Shown here: positions 53,780 to 63,742 of the stretch, in pieces | Layout: the number at the start of each line of letters is the position of its first letter | Numbering within the stretch: position 1 is the stretch's first letter | Source: Pseudomonas sp. NFACC02 | GTDB taxonomy: Bacteria > Pseudomonadota > Gammaproteobacteria > Pseudomonadales > Pseudomonadaceae | Direction: 5' to 3' | Length of the DNA: 64,000 nucleotides | Assembly: GCF_900110765.1 (NCBI RefSeq) | Contig: NZ_FOEO01000001.1 | Coordinates: 186,001-250,000 of the forward strand | Notes under the pieces: generated by a model | Seen by the model: only the letters and a program-made list of their open reading frames with translations | Databases searched by the model: none | Told to the model about the DNA's origin: nothing | Made by a program: the position numbers and the translations under genes

Positions 53780-55594
53780 TCAGGGGGCGACGACGTCTAC
53801 CGTCGCCCGCGTCTTGACCGGGCACACCACACGATGCAGGTTGAGCGCCGTATTGATGATCCCGATATGACTGAACGCTTGCGGAAAATTGCCCAGCATG
53901 CGGCCGTCGCGCGGATCGTACTGTTCGGCCAGCAGGCCGACGTCGTTGCATAAGCCGCACAGACGATCGAACAGATCGCTGGCCTCCTGCTCGCGCCCCT
54001 GCAGCACATACACATCCGCCAGCCAGAACGAACAGACCAGGAAAGTGCCTTCACTGCCCGACAGGCCATCGGTGCTGCGCTCGCTGTCATAGCGCAGCAG
54101 CAGGCCGTCGTGCATCAATGACCGCTCGATTTGCGCCACAGTGCCGCTGACCCGCGGATCGTCCACTGGCAGAAAACCGGTCAGCGCAATCTGCAGCAGA
54201 CTCGCATCCAGTTCCTTGCCGCCATAGGTCTGCACGAAGCTGCCCAGTTGCGCATCAAACCCGTTGCGACAGACATCGGCGTGGATCTCGTCGGCGACCT
54301 TCCGGTAGTGCCGGCCTCGCTCACGGTCTTGCGGATTATCGCTCTGCGCCAGCACACCTGCATTGCGGTCGAACGACACCCACGCCATGACCTTGGAATG
54401 GGTAAAGTGCCGCGGCTCGGAGCGAATTTCCCAGATGCCCGCATCCGGCAGCCGCCAGACGCTCTCCAGGAACGGCATGATCACTTTCTGGATCTCCGTG
54501 CTGCGCGGCAGACGCGGTAGACCACTTTTCAGCGCCTGCGTCATGGCATCCGCCACTTCCCCGTACACGTCCAGCTGCATCTGCGTGGCCGCCCCGTTGC
54601 CGATCCGCACCGGGCGCGAACCCTCATAGCCACTCAACCACGGCAGTTGATACTCGGGCAGACGTCGCTCGCCACCCAGACCGTACATGATCTGGATCTG
54701 CTCGGGATTCCCTGCCACGGACCGCAGCAGCCAGTTGCGCCACGCCGTCGCCTCCTCGTAGTAGCCCAGGTTCATGAAGGCCAACAGCGTCATGGTCGCG
54801 TCGCGTAACCAGCAGAACCGGTAATCCCAGTTGCGCTCGCCGCCCACTTGCTCTGGCAACGAGGTGGTCACCGCCGCGACGATACCGCCGGTGGGTGCGT
54901 AGGTCATGGCCTTGAGCGTGATCAGCGAGCGCTTGACCTGATCGGTCCAGGGGCCGACATCGGGGCAGCGATCCGAAAACGCTCGCCAGAACGTTTCGGT
55001 TTGCTTCAACGCCTGCTCAACGTCGAACGATTCCCGAACCGGCTCATGAGAGGCTTGCCATGCCAGCGCAAAACCAAGGCGCTGACCCGCTTTTACCGTG
55101 AACCGGCTTGCCGTGTGGTGATCCAGAGGATGCAGCTCGGCGGGCGTACGTAGCACCAGCATCTCGGGACCGGCCACCGCCGTCATGGTGTGAGGGTCGC
55201 GCTTTTCGACCCACGGCACCGTACTGCCATAATCAAAGCGGATCGCCAGGTCCATTGTGAACTCGACGATTCCCTCCACCCCCACGACCATACGGACAAC
55301 GCTGCTGTCCGTCTCCATCGGCATGAACTCGATCAGCATCGCCTGACCGGTGCTCGTGGTGAACAGGGTTTCAAGAATCAGCGTGCCGTGGCGGTAGCTG
55401 CGCCGAGACTGGCACCCAGACTCAGAGGGCGCGATTTTCCAGCGACCGTTGTCGCTGTCGCCCAGCAGGGCTGCAAAGCAGGCAGGTGCGTCGAAACGCG
55501 GAAAGCACAACCAGTCCAGCGACCCGTCGCGAGCCACCAGCGCCGCGGTTCGGCAATTGCCGAGCAGCGCGTAATCTTCAATCAATACAGCCAT
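53780..55594 (-). CDS. Glycoside hydrolase family 15 protein
   Basis: 604 residues. N-terminal GH15 beta-domain (LIEDYALLGNCRTAALVARD, GSLDWLCFPRFDAPACFAAL) and the (alpha/alpha)6 catalytic part with NWDYRFCWLRDATMTLLAF, WVSFDRNAG and CSFWLADVYVLQG. Bacterial members of this type include glucoamylases and trehalases acting on alpha-linked glucose. No signal peptide is seen, so it is probably cytoplasmic. It is the last gene after gnd, zwf and a HAD phosphatase. ATG 55594 follows GAGGGAAT; the frame extends to 55732 but would overlap the HAD gene. Confidence 0.9.
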   Translation of the reverse strand: MAVLIEDYALLGNCRTAALVARDGSLDWLCFPRFDAPACFAALLGDSDNGRWKIAPSESGCQSRRSYRHGTLILETLFTTSTGQAMLIEFMPMETDSSVVRMVVGVEGIVEFTMDLAIRFDYGSTVPWVEKRDPHTMTAVAGPEMLVLRTPAELHPLDHHTASRFTVKAGQRLGFALAWQASHEPVRESFDVEQALKQTETFWRAFSDRCPDVGPWTDQVKRSLITLKAMTYAPTGGIVAAVTTSLPEQVGGERNWDYRFCWLRDATMTLLAFMNLGYYEEATAWRNWLLRSVAGNPEQIQIMYGLGGERRLPEYQLPWLSGYEGSRPVRIGNGAATQMQLDVYGEVADAMTQALKSGLPRLPRSTEIQKVIMPFLESVWRLPDAGIWEIRSEPRHFTHSKVMAWVSFDRNAGVLAQSDNPQDRERGRHYRKVADEIHADVCRNGFDAQLGSFVQTYGGKELDASLLQIALTGFLPVDDPRVSGTVAQIERSLMHDGLLLRYDSERSTDGLSGSEGTFLVCSFWLADVYVLQGREQEASDLFDRLCGLCNDVGLLAEQYDPRDGRMLGNFPQAFSHIGIINTALNLHRVVCPVKTRATVDVVAP

Positions 55595-55728
55595 GGGGCG
55601 ATATTCCCTCTTGGTGTACCCGACCATCGAGCACGGAAAGCAGACGTTCAGACGGCTCAGTCGCGAAGCATCCGGCGAACCGGCGGGAGTCAGCGTGCCC
55701 AACTCCTGCCGGCCCTCAGGGCCTGGGG

Positions 55729-56547
55729 TCAACGCGGCAGGATGTATCGCTCGACAGCGGTCGCCAGCCCGTCCTCGAGATTGCTCCCGGTGACGTAGTC
55801 GGCCTGGCGCTTGACCATCGCTTCTGCCTGCCCCATCGCAATCGACAGGCCAGCGCGCAGGAACATCGCCACATCGTTGCCGGCATCACCAATCGCCGCC
55901 GTGTGCGCCAGCGCGACGCCCAATTCCTCGGACAAGGTTTCCAGCGCCGTGCCTTTATTGGCGTTCAGTGCAGTGACATCCAGATAGTAGGACTGCGAAC
56001 GGGCGGCGAGCGCCGTGTCCGCGATCAGAGGATTGAGCCGGACTTCAAGCCGCTTCAGCAGCTCGAAATCCTTGCTGGCGGCGACGATCTTGTCGATGCG
56101 ATCGATGTAATCATCGAAATGCTCGACCTGAACGAAGTCGTACCCCAGCGTATTGCGTTCATGCTCGACGTAATCCCCCTGCGGGTCGAGCAACAGCCAC
56201 TGATCGTCGGCAAACACCCACACCGACACTCGCTCGGTGGCGAACAGCTCGAGGCTGGTCCGGGCCGCTTGGGGAGCGATACGGTGAGCCTTGAGCAGGC
56301 TGCCGTCAGGTTTGATGATGTTGGCGCCGTTGAATGCCACCGTCGGCAGGTCAATGCCCAAGGCCTCGATCTGCTGACGCATGGCCCTCGGTGGGCGGCT
56401 GCTGGCGACCGTGAAATGGATGCCGGCTTCGCGCAACTTCCGCACCGCGTCGATGTTGGCCTGACTCAGGCTGTGATCGGGTCGCAGTAGCGTGCCATCG
56501 ATGTCGGACAACAGGAAACGGATGAGGGGCTGCGTGGAATCACTCAT
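55729..56547 (-). CDS. Cof-type HAD-IIB phosphatase
   Basis: 272 residues. The nucleophile and acid aspartates are in FLLSDIDGTLLRPDHS; the motif IV is AAIGDAGNDVAMFLRAG; a C2B cap lies between. HAD-IIB enzymes dephosphorylate sugar phosphates or related metabolites. The start overlaps the zwf stop by 4 bases (ATGA), so it is translationally coupled to glucose-6-phosphate dehydrogenase. Confidence 0.92.
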   Translation of the reverse strand: MSDSTQPLIRFLLSDIDGTLLRPDHSLSQANIDAVRKLREAGIHFTVASSRPPRAMRQQIEALGIDLPTVAFNGANIIKPDGSLLKAHRIAPQAARTSLELFATERVSVWVFADDQWLLLDPQGDYVEHERNTLGYDFVQVEHFDDYIDRIDKIVAASKDFELLKRLEVRLNPLIADTALAARSQSYYLDVTALNANKGTALETLSEELGVALAHTAAIGDAGNDVAMFLRAGLSIAMGQAEAMVKRQADYVTGSNLEDGLATAVERYILPR

Positions 56548-58067
56548 CCGAGTCGCTGCCAACTGCGGCCGTCACGCGCCAACAGTTCATCGGCGCCTGC
56601 AGGACCATCTTCACCGGCGTTGTACATCTCCACGTGCGGATCCTTGGCCCAGGCATCAATGAACGGTTGCACCGCACGCCAGCCGTTTTCGATATTGTCG
56701 GCCCGCTGGAACAGGGTCTGGTCTCCCGTCAGGCAGTCGTAAATCAGGGTTTCATACCCGGTCGACGGCTGCATCTCGAAGAAGTCCTTGTAGGCAAAAC
56801 CCAGCTCGATGGTCTGCATGTCGAGGGTCGGCCCCGGCTTCTTGGCCTGCAGGTCGAACCACATGCCTTCGTCGGGCTGGATCTGGATCTTGAGGAAGTT
56901 AGGCTCGACCCGGTCCACGTCGGTGTCCCGGAACTGAGCATATGGCGCGGGCTTGAAGCAGATGGCAATCTCGGTGTCGCGCACACTCATGCGCTTGCCG
57001 GTCCGCAAATAGAACGGCACGCCGACCCAACGCCAGTTGTCGATCATGACCTTGAGCGCCACGTAGGTTTCCGTGTTGCTGCCGGCGTCCACACGATCTT
57101 CCTGACGGTAGCCAGGCACGCTCTTGTCGCCGATCGTGCTCTCGCTGTACTGACCGCGCACCGAGTTGGCCAACGCCTCCATCTCCGACCAGGGTCTAAT
57201 CGCCCCCACCACTTTCGCCTTCTCGCCCCGCACGGCGTCGGCGCCGAACGCTGCCGGGGGCTCCATGGCTACCATGGCCAGCAACTGGAACAGGTGGTTG
57301 GGCACCATGTCTCGCAGCGCCCCGGTGGTCTCATAGAAACTGCCGCGGGTTTCGACACCCACGGTTTCAGCCGCAGTGATTTGCACGTGATCGATGTAGT
57401 GGTTGTTCCAGAACGACTCGAACAGACCGTTGGAGAACCGGCTGACCAGAATGTTCTGAACCGTTTCCTTGCCCAGGTAGTGGTCGATCCGATAGATCTG
57501 CTTCTCGCTCATCACTTTCAGCAAGCAGTTGTTCAGCGCGACCGCACTGGGCAGGTCGTGGCCGAACGGCTTCTCGATCACCACGCGACGGAAATAGTCG
57601 TCGCCCTCGACCATCAGGCCCGAGGAGCCGAGCCGTTTGGTCACTTCACTGAAGAAACGCGGCGCGGTCGCCAGGTAAAACACGGCATTTTGAGTGCCGG
57701 TGCTTTTAATCTTCGCGTCGATGTCCGAGTAGGTGCCATCGTCGAGAAAATCGCCTGTGATGTAGGTGATGCGTTTGGCAAGGCTGCCCCACAGCGCCGG
57801 ATCCAGAGGCTCTTCTCCGCCCTGCGCGACCTTGTTGGCCGCCTCTTGACGAATGAAATCCTCGAGCTTCCTGGCGAAATCGGCATCGCTGACGGTGTTG
57901 TGGTCAACGCCGACGATGTGCAGGTTCTCGTCAACCAATCCATCACGGAACAGGTTATAGAGCGCCGGCATCAACAGCCGTTTGACCAGATCGCCGTGGG
58001 CGCCGAACAGGAACAGCGTGGTCGCCGGAGCGACCGGGGCCTTTTGCTTGCTGCGGGATAAACCCAT
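56544..58067 (-). CDS. zwf: Glucose-6-phosphate 1-dehydrogenase
   Basis: 507 residues. The nucleotide loop reads FLFGAHGDLVKRLLMPALYN (GAHGDL rather than the usual GATGDL or GASGDL), the substrate site RIDHYLGKETVQNI, and PGYRQEDRVDAGSNTETYVA follows. The variant loop is, as I recall, a feature of the Pseudomonas paralogue encoded beside gnd rather than the one in the zwf-pgl-eda operon. It oxidises glucose-6-phosphate to 6-phosphogluconolactone. The start overlaps the gnd stop by one base. Confidence 0.95.
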   Translation of the reverse strand: MGLSRSKQKAPVAPATTLFLFGAHGDLVKRLLMPALYNLFRDGLVDENLHIVGVDHNTVSDADFARKLEDFIRQEAANKVAQGGEEPLDPALWGSLAKRITYITGDFLDDGTYSDIDAKIKSTGTQNAVFYLATAPRFFSEVTKRLGSSGLMVEGDDYFRRVVIEKPFGHDLPSAVALNNCLLKVMSEKQIYRIDHYLGKETVQNILVSRFSNGLFESFWNNHYIDHVQITAAETVGVETRGSFYETTGALRDMVPNHLFQLLAMVAMEPPAAFGADAVRGEKAKVVGAIRPWSEMEALANSVRGQYSESTIGDKSVPGYRQEDRVDAGSNTETYVALKVMIDNWRWVGVPFYLRTGKRMSVRDTEIAICFKPAPYAQFRDTDVDRVEPNFLKIQIQPDEGMWFDLQAKKPGPTLDMQTIELGFAYKDFFEMQPSTGYETLIYDCLTGDQTLFQRADNIENGWRAVQPFIDAWAKDPHVEMYNAGEDGPAGADELLARDGRSWQRLG

Positions 58068-59044
58068 TATTTTGGTTCCTTATGACCACCAAATCCGAAA
58101 CGCATGGCGGACAGCATTTTGTCACCGTACGTGCTTTGTTGACGGGAGCGGAAGCGGGCGAACAGCGATGTCGACAGCACAGGAACCGGCACTGCCTGTT
58201 CCATGGCGGCTTCTATGGTCCAGCGGCCTTCACCACTGTCAGCCACGGAGCCGGAGTACGCGTTCAACTGCGGGTCGGTTGCCAGTGCATCGGCGGTCAG
58301 GTCCAGCAGCCAGGAAGAGACCACGCTGCCACGACGCCACACCTCGGCGATATCGCCCAGATTCAGATCGAAACGTTGTTCAGCCGGCAGGTTGTCCGAG
58401 TTCTTGGTCTTGAGGATGTCGAAGCCTTCGGCGAAGGCCTGCATCATTCCGTACTCGATGCCGTTGTGGATCATCTTCACGAAGTGGCCGGCGCCCGGCG
58501 GACCTGCGTGAATGTAGCCTTGTTCGGCGCGCGGATCGGCATCCTTGGCACGGTCCCGGGTGCGCGGGATATTACCGATGCCGGGCGCCAGGGTTTTGAA
58601 CAGCGGATCCAGGCGATCAACCACCTCGGTTTCGCCGCCGATCATCATGCAGTACCCGCGCTCCAGGCCCCAGACGCCGCCAGAGGTGCCGACATCGACG
58701 TAGTGCAGCCCTTTTTCCTTCAGCGCGATGGAACGACGCACGTCGTCTTTGTAAAAGGTGTTACCGCCGTCGATGATCACGTCATCTTTATCGAGCAGGT
58801 CGGCCAGCACATTGATCGTGTCTTCTGTTGGAGCGCCAGCCGGCAACATCACCCAGACGGCTCGCGGTTTCTCAAGCGCGGCGACCAGCGACTGGAGGTC
58901 ATTGGCTGGTGTCGAACCTTCGTTGGCGAGCACGGTGCGAGACTGCTCATCGCGATCATAGACCACAGTCGAGTGGCCATTGAGCATCAGTCGACGTGCG
59001 ATGTTGCCGCCCATGCGGCCTAGTCCAACAATCCCGAGTTGCAT
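58067..59044 (-). CDS. gnd: 6-phosphogluconate dehydrogenase, short type
   Basis: 325 residues, the short decarboxylating class (YqeC/GntZ type), not the 470-residue E. coli class. NAD(P) loop [20 protein letters not shown], substrate loop [20 protein letters not shown] and catalytic Lys in [20 protein letters not shown]. It converts 6-phosphogluconate to ribulose-5-phosphate. ATG 59044 follows GGAGCACC; the frame extends to 59083. First gene of the gnd-zwf-HAD-GH15 operon. Confidence 0.94.
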   Translation of the reverse strand: MQLGIVGLGRMGGNIARRLMLNGHSTVVYDRDEQSRTVLANEGSTPANDLQSLVAALEKPRAVWVMLPAGAPTEDTINVLADLLDKDDVIIDGGNTFYKDDVRRSIALKEKGLHYVDVGTSGGVWGLERGYCMMIGGETEVVDRLDPLFKTLAPGIGNIPRTRDRAKDADPRAEQGYIHAGPPGAGHFVKMIHNGIEYGMMQAFAEGFDILKTKNSDNLPAEQRFDLNLGDIAEVWRRGSVVSSWLLDLTADALATDPQLNAYSGSVADSGEGRWTIEAAMEQAVPVPVLSTSLFARFRSRQQSTYGDKMLSAMRFGFGGHKEPK

Positions 59045-59358
59045 GTAGAGGTGCTCCTTAATTCGTAAACAGGGGTGCCTCATTTTATAGCCCAGTGCCG
59101 CATGTAGGGTTAGTCCGGGGAGGCAAACGAAGGTTTCCCGGTAAAAATAGTTTCATGTTCAAGCGTCAAGCCTGCCCTATGACGCCGTTTTTCGCGATCA
59201 GGAAACGTTCGCGACCTTAAAAAATAAAAAAGTTCCTTTTTCGCTCAAAAGAAATCAGAATTCGCGCCGATAGAAGTAAGAGCACGGACACGTCGGTCAG
59301 CGATTGCGTCATTGCTTGAACCTTTACGACGTTGAATCCGCCATTTGCGAGGTGAGCA
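59045..59358. other. gnd upstream region
   Basis: This gap must carry the gnd promoter on the minus strand and that of the small gene on the plus strand. TTCGCGA is repeated at 59191-59197 and 59208-59214 (17 bases apart), followed by an A-rich stretch. I see no gene. Confidence 0.35.
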
Positions 59359-59532
59359 ATGGGCACAGTACTACCGGCAAGCGTTCCACAGACCCTGTAC
59401 GTTACCGTCCGTCGCGACGAATTGAGCCAGCTCAAGGCCGAACGCGATCAGTTGAAAAAGAAAGTTGCCCAGTTGACCCTGATGCTGCAGCACACCCAGC
59501 TCATGGCACCCGGTACCGCCCTGCAGGCCTGA
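59359..59532 (+). CDS. Small coiled-coil protein
   Basis: 57 residues starting at ATG 59359, with AGGTG as ribosome site. SVPQTLYVTVRRDELSQLKA and ERDQLKKKVAQLTLMLQHTQ give a leucine-heptad helix, probably a dimeric coiled coil. Codon use is like that of its neighbours. No family name is known to me. An 8-bp stem-loop follows 27 bases after the stop. Confidence 0.7.
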   Translation: MGTVLPASVPQTLYVTVRRDELSQLKAERDQLKKKVAQLTLMLQHTQLMAPGTALQA

Positions 59533-59559
59533 TCTATCCCGATTGTCCCGACCGTTCGC

Positions 59560-59584
59560 GGCAAGCCCGATCTGCCGGCTTGCC
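59560..59584 (+). terminator. Stem-loop after the small coiled-coil gene
   Basis: GGCAAGCC (59560-59567) pairs with GGCTTGCC (59577-59584) around 9 bases. It lacks a T-run and has REP-like sequence, so it may be a repeat remnant. The rest of the gap to 59866 holds nothing I recognise. Confidence 0.45.
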
Positions 59585-59866
59585 CGCCTGTTGCCTACCC
59601 TTCACACTTCTCCCAACGTCTTTCAACGGGCGTCTTCCGTCGGACCAGACACATTCTGTAATGTTCCTGCTCCTTGAAAATTCACGATTCCGTGCTTTTA
59701 GACGCGCTCCTGCCCCCGACTCACATTTTTTTCACCTGCCGATCACCATACTTGCGCACCTTTGTGTGAGCCGTCTGCCGACCCTTGTCGGATAGCGCGG
59801 CCCTTACACCTGCACGACGCGACGGCCTTGCTCCGTCGCATGAAAGATCCATAGCTGGAGCGCTTG

Positions 59867-61612
59867 ATGGCAACTATGAAAGGGAGCTCCCCGGCTCCGA
59901 AAGGTTTCGACTGGGCCGGACTGGTCTGGCTGTTTGTCTTCTTCTGGTATTTTTCCGGGATCACTCAACTGCTGATTCAGCTGACGGGCATTACCGGTTT
60001 CGCCGGGTTCCGTCAGGCGTTCGTGATGAGCGGCATCTGGCTGGCACCCATGCTGTTGTTCCCCAACAAGACCCGGATCATGGCCGCGGTCATCGGGGTG
60101 GTGTTGTGGGCCTGCTCGATGGCGAGCTTGGGCTACTTCTTCATCTACCAGCAAGAATTTTCGCAAAGCGTCATCTTCATCATGTTCGAGTCGAACATCT
60201 CTGAAGCGGGCGAGTACATGACTCAGTATTTCGCCTGGTGGATTGTCCTGGCGTTTATTGCCCATACCGCTTTCGCGATTTTCCTATGGACGCGTCTGCG
60301 CCCGGTCTACGTGCCGCGAGGGCGCGCCTGGGTTGTCGCGACCGCCCTGCTGGTGGCAATCATCGGCTATCCGCTGGCCAAGCAGATGGCGCGTCACGAC
60401 GACATGGCATCAGGCCTTGAAGCGTTCGAATCGCGCATCGAGCCAGCAGTGCCCTGGCAGATGCTGGTGGCCTATCACCGCTACACGCAGCAACTGGACA
60501 GCATGCAGGCCATGCTGACCAGCAGCACGAACATCCCACCCTTGAATAACCTCAAGGACCAACAGGCCGGCCTGCCAACCACGCTGGTATTGGTCATCGG
60601 CGAGTCCACCAACCGGGGCCGCATGCACCTTTATGGCTATCCGCGCCAGACCACGCCGAACCTGGACGCGATGAAAGATCAGTTGCAGGTGTTCAACAAT
60701 GTTATCACCCCGCGTCCCTATACCATCGAAGCGCTGCAGCAGGTTCTGACCTTCGCCGACGAGGAAAACCCGGACCTGTATTTGAAGACACCCTCCATTG
60801 TCAGCGTGATGAAACAGGCAGGCTACAAGACGTTCTGGATCACCAACCAGCAGACGATGACCAAACGCAACACCATGCTGACAACGTTCTCCGAGCAGGC
60901 TGACGAGCAGGTTTACCTGAACAACAACCGCAACCAGAACGCTCGCCAGTACGATGGCGATGTGCTGGAACCGTTTGCCAAAGCCTTGACCGATGCCGCA
61001 CCGCGCAAGCTGATCGTCGTCCACCTGCTGGGGACGCACATGAGCTATCAGTACCGCTACCCGCAGGACTATGAAAAATTCACCGGTCGTGACGGCGTGC
61101 CTGCGGCGATCGATGACAGCAAGCTTGAGCTCTATAACAGCTACGACAATGCGGTGTTGTACAACGACTTCGTGGTCTCCAGTCTGATCAAGGAATACAG
61201 CAAGGCGGACCCGAACGGCTTCCTGCTGTACCTGTCCGACCACGGTGAAGACGTCTACGACTCGGCGGGACACAACACGCTGGGCAGGAACGAAGCCAAG
61301 CCGACGATTCCGATGTACACCGTGCCCTTCATCGCGTACGCCTCACCCAAGTGGCGCCAGACACACGACTGGAATTTCGACAGTATTCAAGACCGTCCTT
61401 ATACCAGTTCGAACCTGATTCATACGTGGGCGCAACTGGCCGGCCTGAGCTTTGACGAACTGGACACCACCAAGAGCCTCGTGAGCCTGGACTTCAAGGC
61501 GCGTCCGCGCCTGATCGGCGATCCTTATGCGCAGAAGGGCCTGAGTGATTTTGCGGTGATGGAAAAGGTTGCCAAACAGCCTCAGACAACGCCTGAAGTG
61601 GCCGCCAAGTAA
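59867..61612 (+). CDS. cptA: Phosphoethanolamine transferase CptA
   Basis: 581 residues, near the 577 of E. coli CptA. Five N-terminal membrane helices (for example LVWLFVFFWYFSGITQLLIQ and VVLWACSMASLGYFFIY) precede a periplasmic sulfatase-fold domain. The nucleophilic Thr is in LVIGESTNRGRMHLYGYPRQ; metal ligands are in YLSDHGEDVYDSAGHNT. It transfers phosphoethanolamine from phosphatidylethanolamine, in E. coli to heptose I of the LPS core. ATG 59867 follows CTGGAGCG. A strong terminator follows. Confidence 0.92.
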   Translation: MATMKGSSPAPKGFDWAGLVWLFVFFWYFSGITQLLIQLTGITGFAGFRQAFVMSGIWLAPMLLFPNKTRIMAAVIGVVLWACSMASLGYFFIYQQEFSQSVIFIMFESNISEAGEYMTQYFAWWIVLAFIAHTAFAIFLWTRLRPVYVPRGRAWVVATALLVAIIGYPLAKQMARHDDMASGLEAFESRIEPAVPWQMLVAYHRYTQQLDSMQAMLTSSTNIPPLNNLKDQQAGLPTTLVLVIGESTNRGRMHLYGYPRQTTPNLDAMKDQLQVFNNVITPRPYTIEALQQVLTFADEENPDLYLKTPSIVSVMKQAGYKTFWITNQQTMTKRNTMLTTFSEQADEQVYLNNNRNQNARQYDGDVLEPFAKALTDAAPRKLIVVHLLGTHMSYQYRYPQDYEKFTGRDGVPAAIDDSKLELYNSYDNAVLYNDFVVSSLIKEYSKADPNGFLLYLSDHGEDVYDSAGHNTLGRNEAKPTIPMYTVPFIAYASPKWRQTHDWNFDSIQDRPYTSSNLIHTWAQLAGLSFDELDTTKSLVSLDFKARPRLIGDPYAQKGLSDFAVMEKVAKQPQTTPEVAAK

Positions 61613-61638
61613 TCCGTCGCATTCAGGTGCGATGTAAA

Positions 61639-61669
61639 AAAGAAGGCCTGCGCAATGCAGGCCTTCTTT
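61639..61669. terminator. Terminator after cptA
   Basis: AAAGAAGGCCTGC (61639-61651) and GCAGGCCTTCTTT (61657-61669) are a perfect 13-bp stem with a 5-base loop, A-run before and T-rich after, able to act on both strands between convergent genes. Confidence 0.9.
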
Positions 61670-61670
61670 G

Positions 61671-61715
61671 TATTTACGCGTCGCGTCGTATCTACTTATT
61701 TACGCATCGTATCTA
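61671..61715. repeat. Imperfect tandem repeat of about 23 bases
   Basis: TATTTACGC followed by CGTATCTAC occurs twice in a row with small indels (about 61671-61691 and 61699-61717). It lies between two convergent genes; no role is evident. Confidence 0.4.
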
Positions 61716-61738
61716 CGCGTGTATTCAGCGCGTCCGTG

Positions 61739-63286
61739 TCACAGCTTGCGCATCAGCACGCGGGTCACCCGGCGCTCCTGTACCTGGACCACTTTCAAGC
61801 GCCAGCCCTCCCATTGCACCTCATCGCCCGACACCGGCAGACGGTCCAGCAAACTCATGATCAGACCCGCCAACGTCTGGTATTCGTCGGTCGCGGGCGC
61901 CTTGAAGCCAATCCGCTCGCGAAGGTGAGTCAGGCTCATCGACGCGTCGACCCGCACGCTGTCACCCTCCTCCTCCAGACCGGGACCGTCCGCTTCGCTC
62001 GCATCCGGCAGTTCTCCGGCAATGGACTCGAGGATGTCGGTCATGCTCAGAATGCCGACAAAATCGCCGAATTCATTGACCACAAACGCGATGTGCGTCG
62101 ACTCCGCCCGCATCTGGTCGAGCGCATTGAGAATCGAAAAGCTGTCGAGCAAGTTGATCGTGGTGCGCGCCAGGTGTTCAAGATTCGGGGCGCCCCCCGC
62201 CAGCAAGCCGTTAAGCAACTCTTTCTTGTGCACAAAGCCCAGTGGCTCTTCCACCCGCCCACCCCGAATAAGCGGCAGGCGGGAGTAAGACGACGCCACC
62301 AATCGCTGACGAATAACGGCTTCGTCGTCATCCAGATCGATCATGTCGACGTCGGTACGCGCGGTCATCACATTGCGAATCGGCTTCTGCGCGAGCTGCA
62401 GGACGCCGCTGATCATGACGCGCTCCCGGCGATCGAAGACGACTTCATCGGTATCGCCTTCCAGCATGTCCACGATGTCCTCGCCCACCTCCTCAACATC
62501 CGGTTTGCGCCCGCCCAGCAGGCGCAGCACCGCGTGCGCCATGCGCTCGCGGCGGGGTAAATGCCCTTTGAGACTGCGTTTGCGGCGCGAACGCGCGATC
62601 TGGTTGAAGACCTCAATGAGGATTGAAAAACCGATCGCTGCGTACAGGTAACCTTTGGGAATGTGGAACCCCAGGCCATCGGCCGTCAGGCTGAAGCCGA
62701 TCATCATCAAGAAGCCCAGGCACAGCATGATCACGGTGGGGTGCGCGTTGACGAAAGCGGTCAGCGGTTTGCTGGCGACGATCATGATGGCGATGGAGAA
62801 CACGACCGCAATCATCATGATGGACAGTTCATCGACCATGCCCACCGCCGTGATCACCGCATCCAGCGAGAACACGGCATCGAGCACGACAATCTGCGCG
62901 ACGATTGGCCAGAACAAGGCGTAGGTCGCACTGCCGGTCTTCTGAGCGACGTGTCCTTCCAGCCGCTCGTGCAACTCCATCGTTGCTTTGAACAGCAGGA
63001 AGATGCCGCCGAATAGCATGATCAGATCGCGACCCGAGAAGGACTTGCCGAAGACGTCAAACAGAGGCTCGGTCAGCGTTACCATCCAGGAGATGCTCGC
63101 CAGCAGCCCGAGACGCATGATCAGCGCCAGCGACAACCCCAGCACCCGCGCGCGATCACGCTGCTCCGGTGGCAGCTTGTCGGCCAGGATGGCGATGAAC
63201 ACCAGGTTGTCGATGCCCAGCACCAGTTCCAGAACGATGAGCGTGAGGAGGCCAAGCCAGGCCGTTGGATCTGCAATCCATTCCAT
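61739..63286 (-). CDS. TerC-family membrane protein with CBS and CorC/HlyC domains
   Basis: 515 residues, layout of E. coli YegH/YoaE. The N-terminal TerC part (about residues 1-235, seven helices) has [20 protein letters not shown] and [20 protein letters not shown] with membrane acidic residues typical of metal (Mn) handling. Two CBS units follow ([20 protein letters not shown], then [20 protein letters not shown]), and a C-terminal CorC_HlyC domain ends in the basic [11 protein letters not shown]. Probable inner-membrane metal-ion transporter. Monocistronic. Confidence 0.9.
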   Translation of the reverse strand: MEWIADPTAWLGLLTLIVLELVLGIDNLVFIAILADKLPPEQRDRARVLGLSLALIMRLGLLASISWMVTLTEPLFDVFGKSFSGRDLIMLFGGIFLLFKATMELHERLEGHVAQKTGSATYALFWPIVAQIVVLDAVFSLDAVITAVGMVDELSIMMIAVVFSIAIMIVASKPLTAFVNAHPTVIMLCLGFLMMIGFSLTADGLGFHIPKGYLYAAIGFSILIEVFNQIARSRRKRSLKGHLPRRERMAHAVLRLLGGRKPDVEEVGEDIVDMLEGDTDEVVFDRRERVMISGVLQLAQKPIRNVMTARTDVDMIDLDDDEAVIRQRLVASSYSRLPLIRGGRVEEPLGFVHKKELLNGLLAGGAPNLEHLARTTINLLDSFSILNALDQMRAESTHIAFVVNEFGDFVGILSMTDILESIAGELPDASEADGPGLEEEGDSVRVDASMSLTHLRERIGFKAPATDEYQTLAGLIMSLLDRLPVSGDEVQWEGWRLKVVQVQERRVTRVLMRKL

Positions 63287-63624
63287 GGTCAGTTATTCCT
63301 TGGGGGCGGCGAAAGGACAGGTACGTGAACGACCGACGTCACGGAATCGGGAACGGTACACGCGAATGAAAAGTGGAGGAGGCGCAGATCAGCGCAAAGT
63401 AGCGAAAGGCAGCCGTGAACGTTCAGCGAACGAGATCGACAACTGGGAGGTTCCAGTGAAAGAGACATGAGCGTCCTGAGATGAATACGGGACGCGATCC
63501 TATCTCGGCGGGGGAAGGGTCTTACAGGACAGAACTGTTACAAATGTTATGAACAGTGTTGCCCGGGCAACACCCCAGGATGTGCCTGGCCGCTATGGGA
63601 CAGGACCGCGCCCGCAGGCGTCCG

Positions 63625-63710
63625 TTGTGGAAGCGAATCGATTCGCCCGGCACAGCTCCTGGAAACTCGGTTCCCGTTGCACACAGGCCGGACGAATGAA
63701 TTCGCTGCGG
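63625..63710. repeat. Degenerate REP-like element
   Basis: The perfect palindrome GCGAATCGATTCGC (63633-63646) follows TTGTGGAA, close to the Pseudomonas REP head TGTGGGAGCGAAT, and a related GAATGAATTCGCTGCGG lies near 63695-63712. The remaining gap 63287-63742 contains no gene I can support. Confidence 0.5.
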
Positions 63711-63742
63711 CAGGCTTGAATCAGGCTCTCGCCACTCAAGCA

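Noticed and set aside
56634..58061. 475-codon plus-strand frame opposite zwf
   Set aside because: A high-GC antisense shadow of zwf; the translation has no family likeness while zwf is certain.
59217..59435. 72-codon minus-strand frame
   Set aside because: Overlaps the better supported 57-residue coiled-coil gene and lacks a ribosome site.
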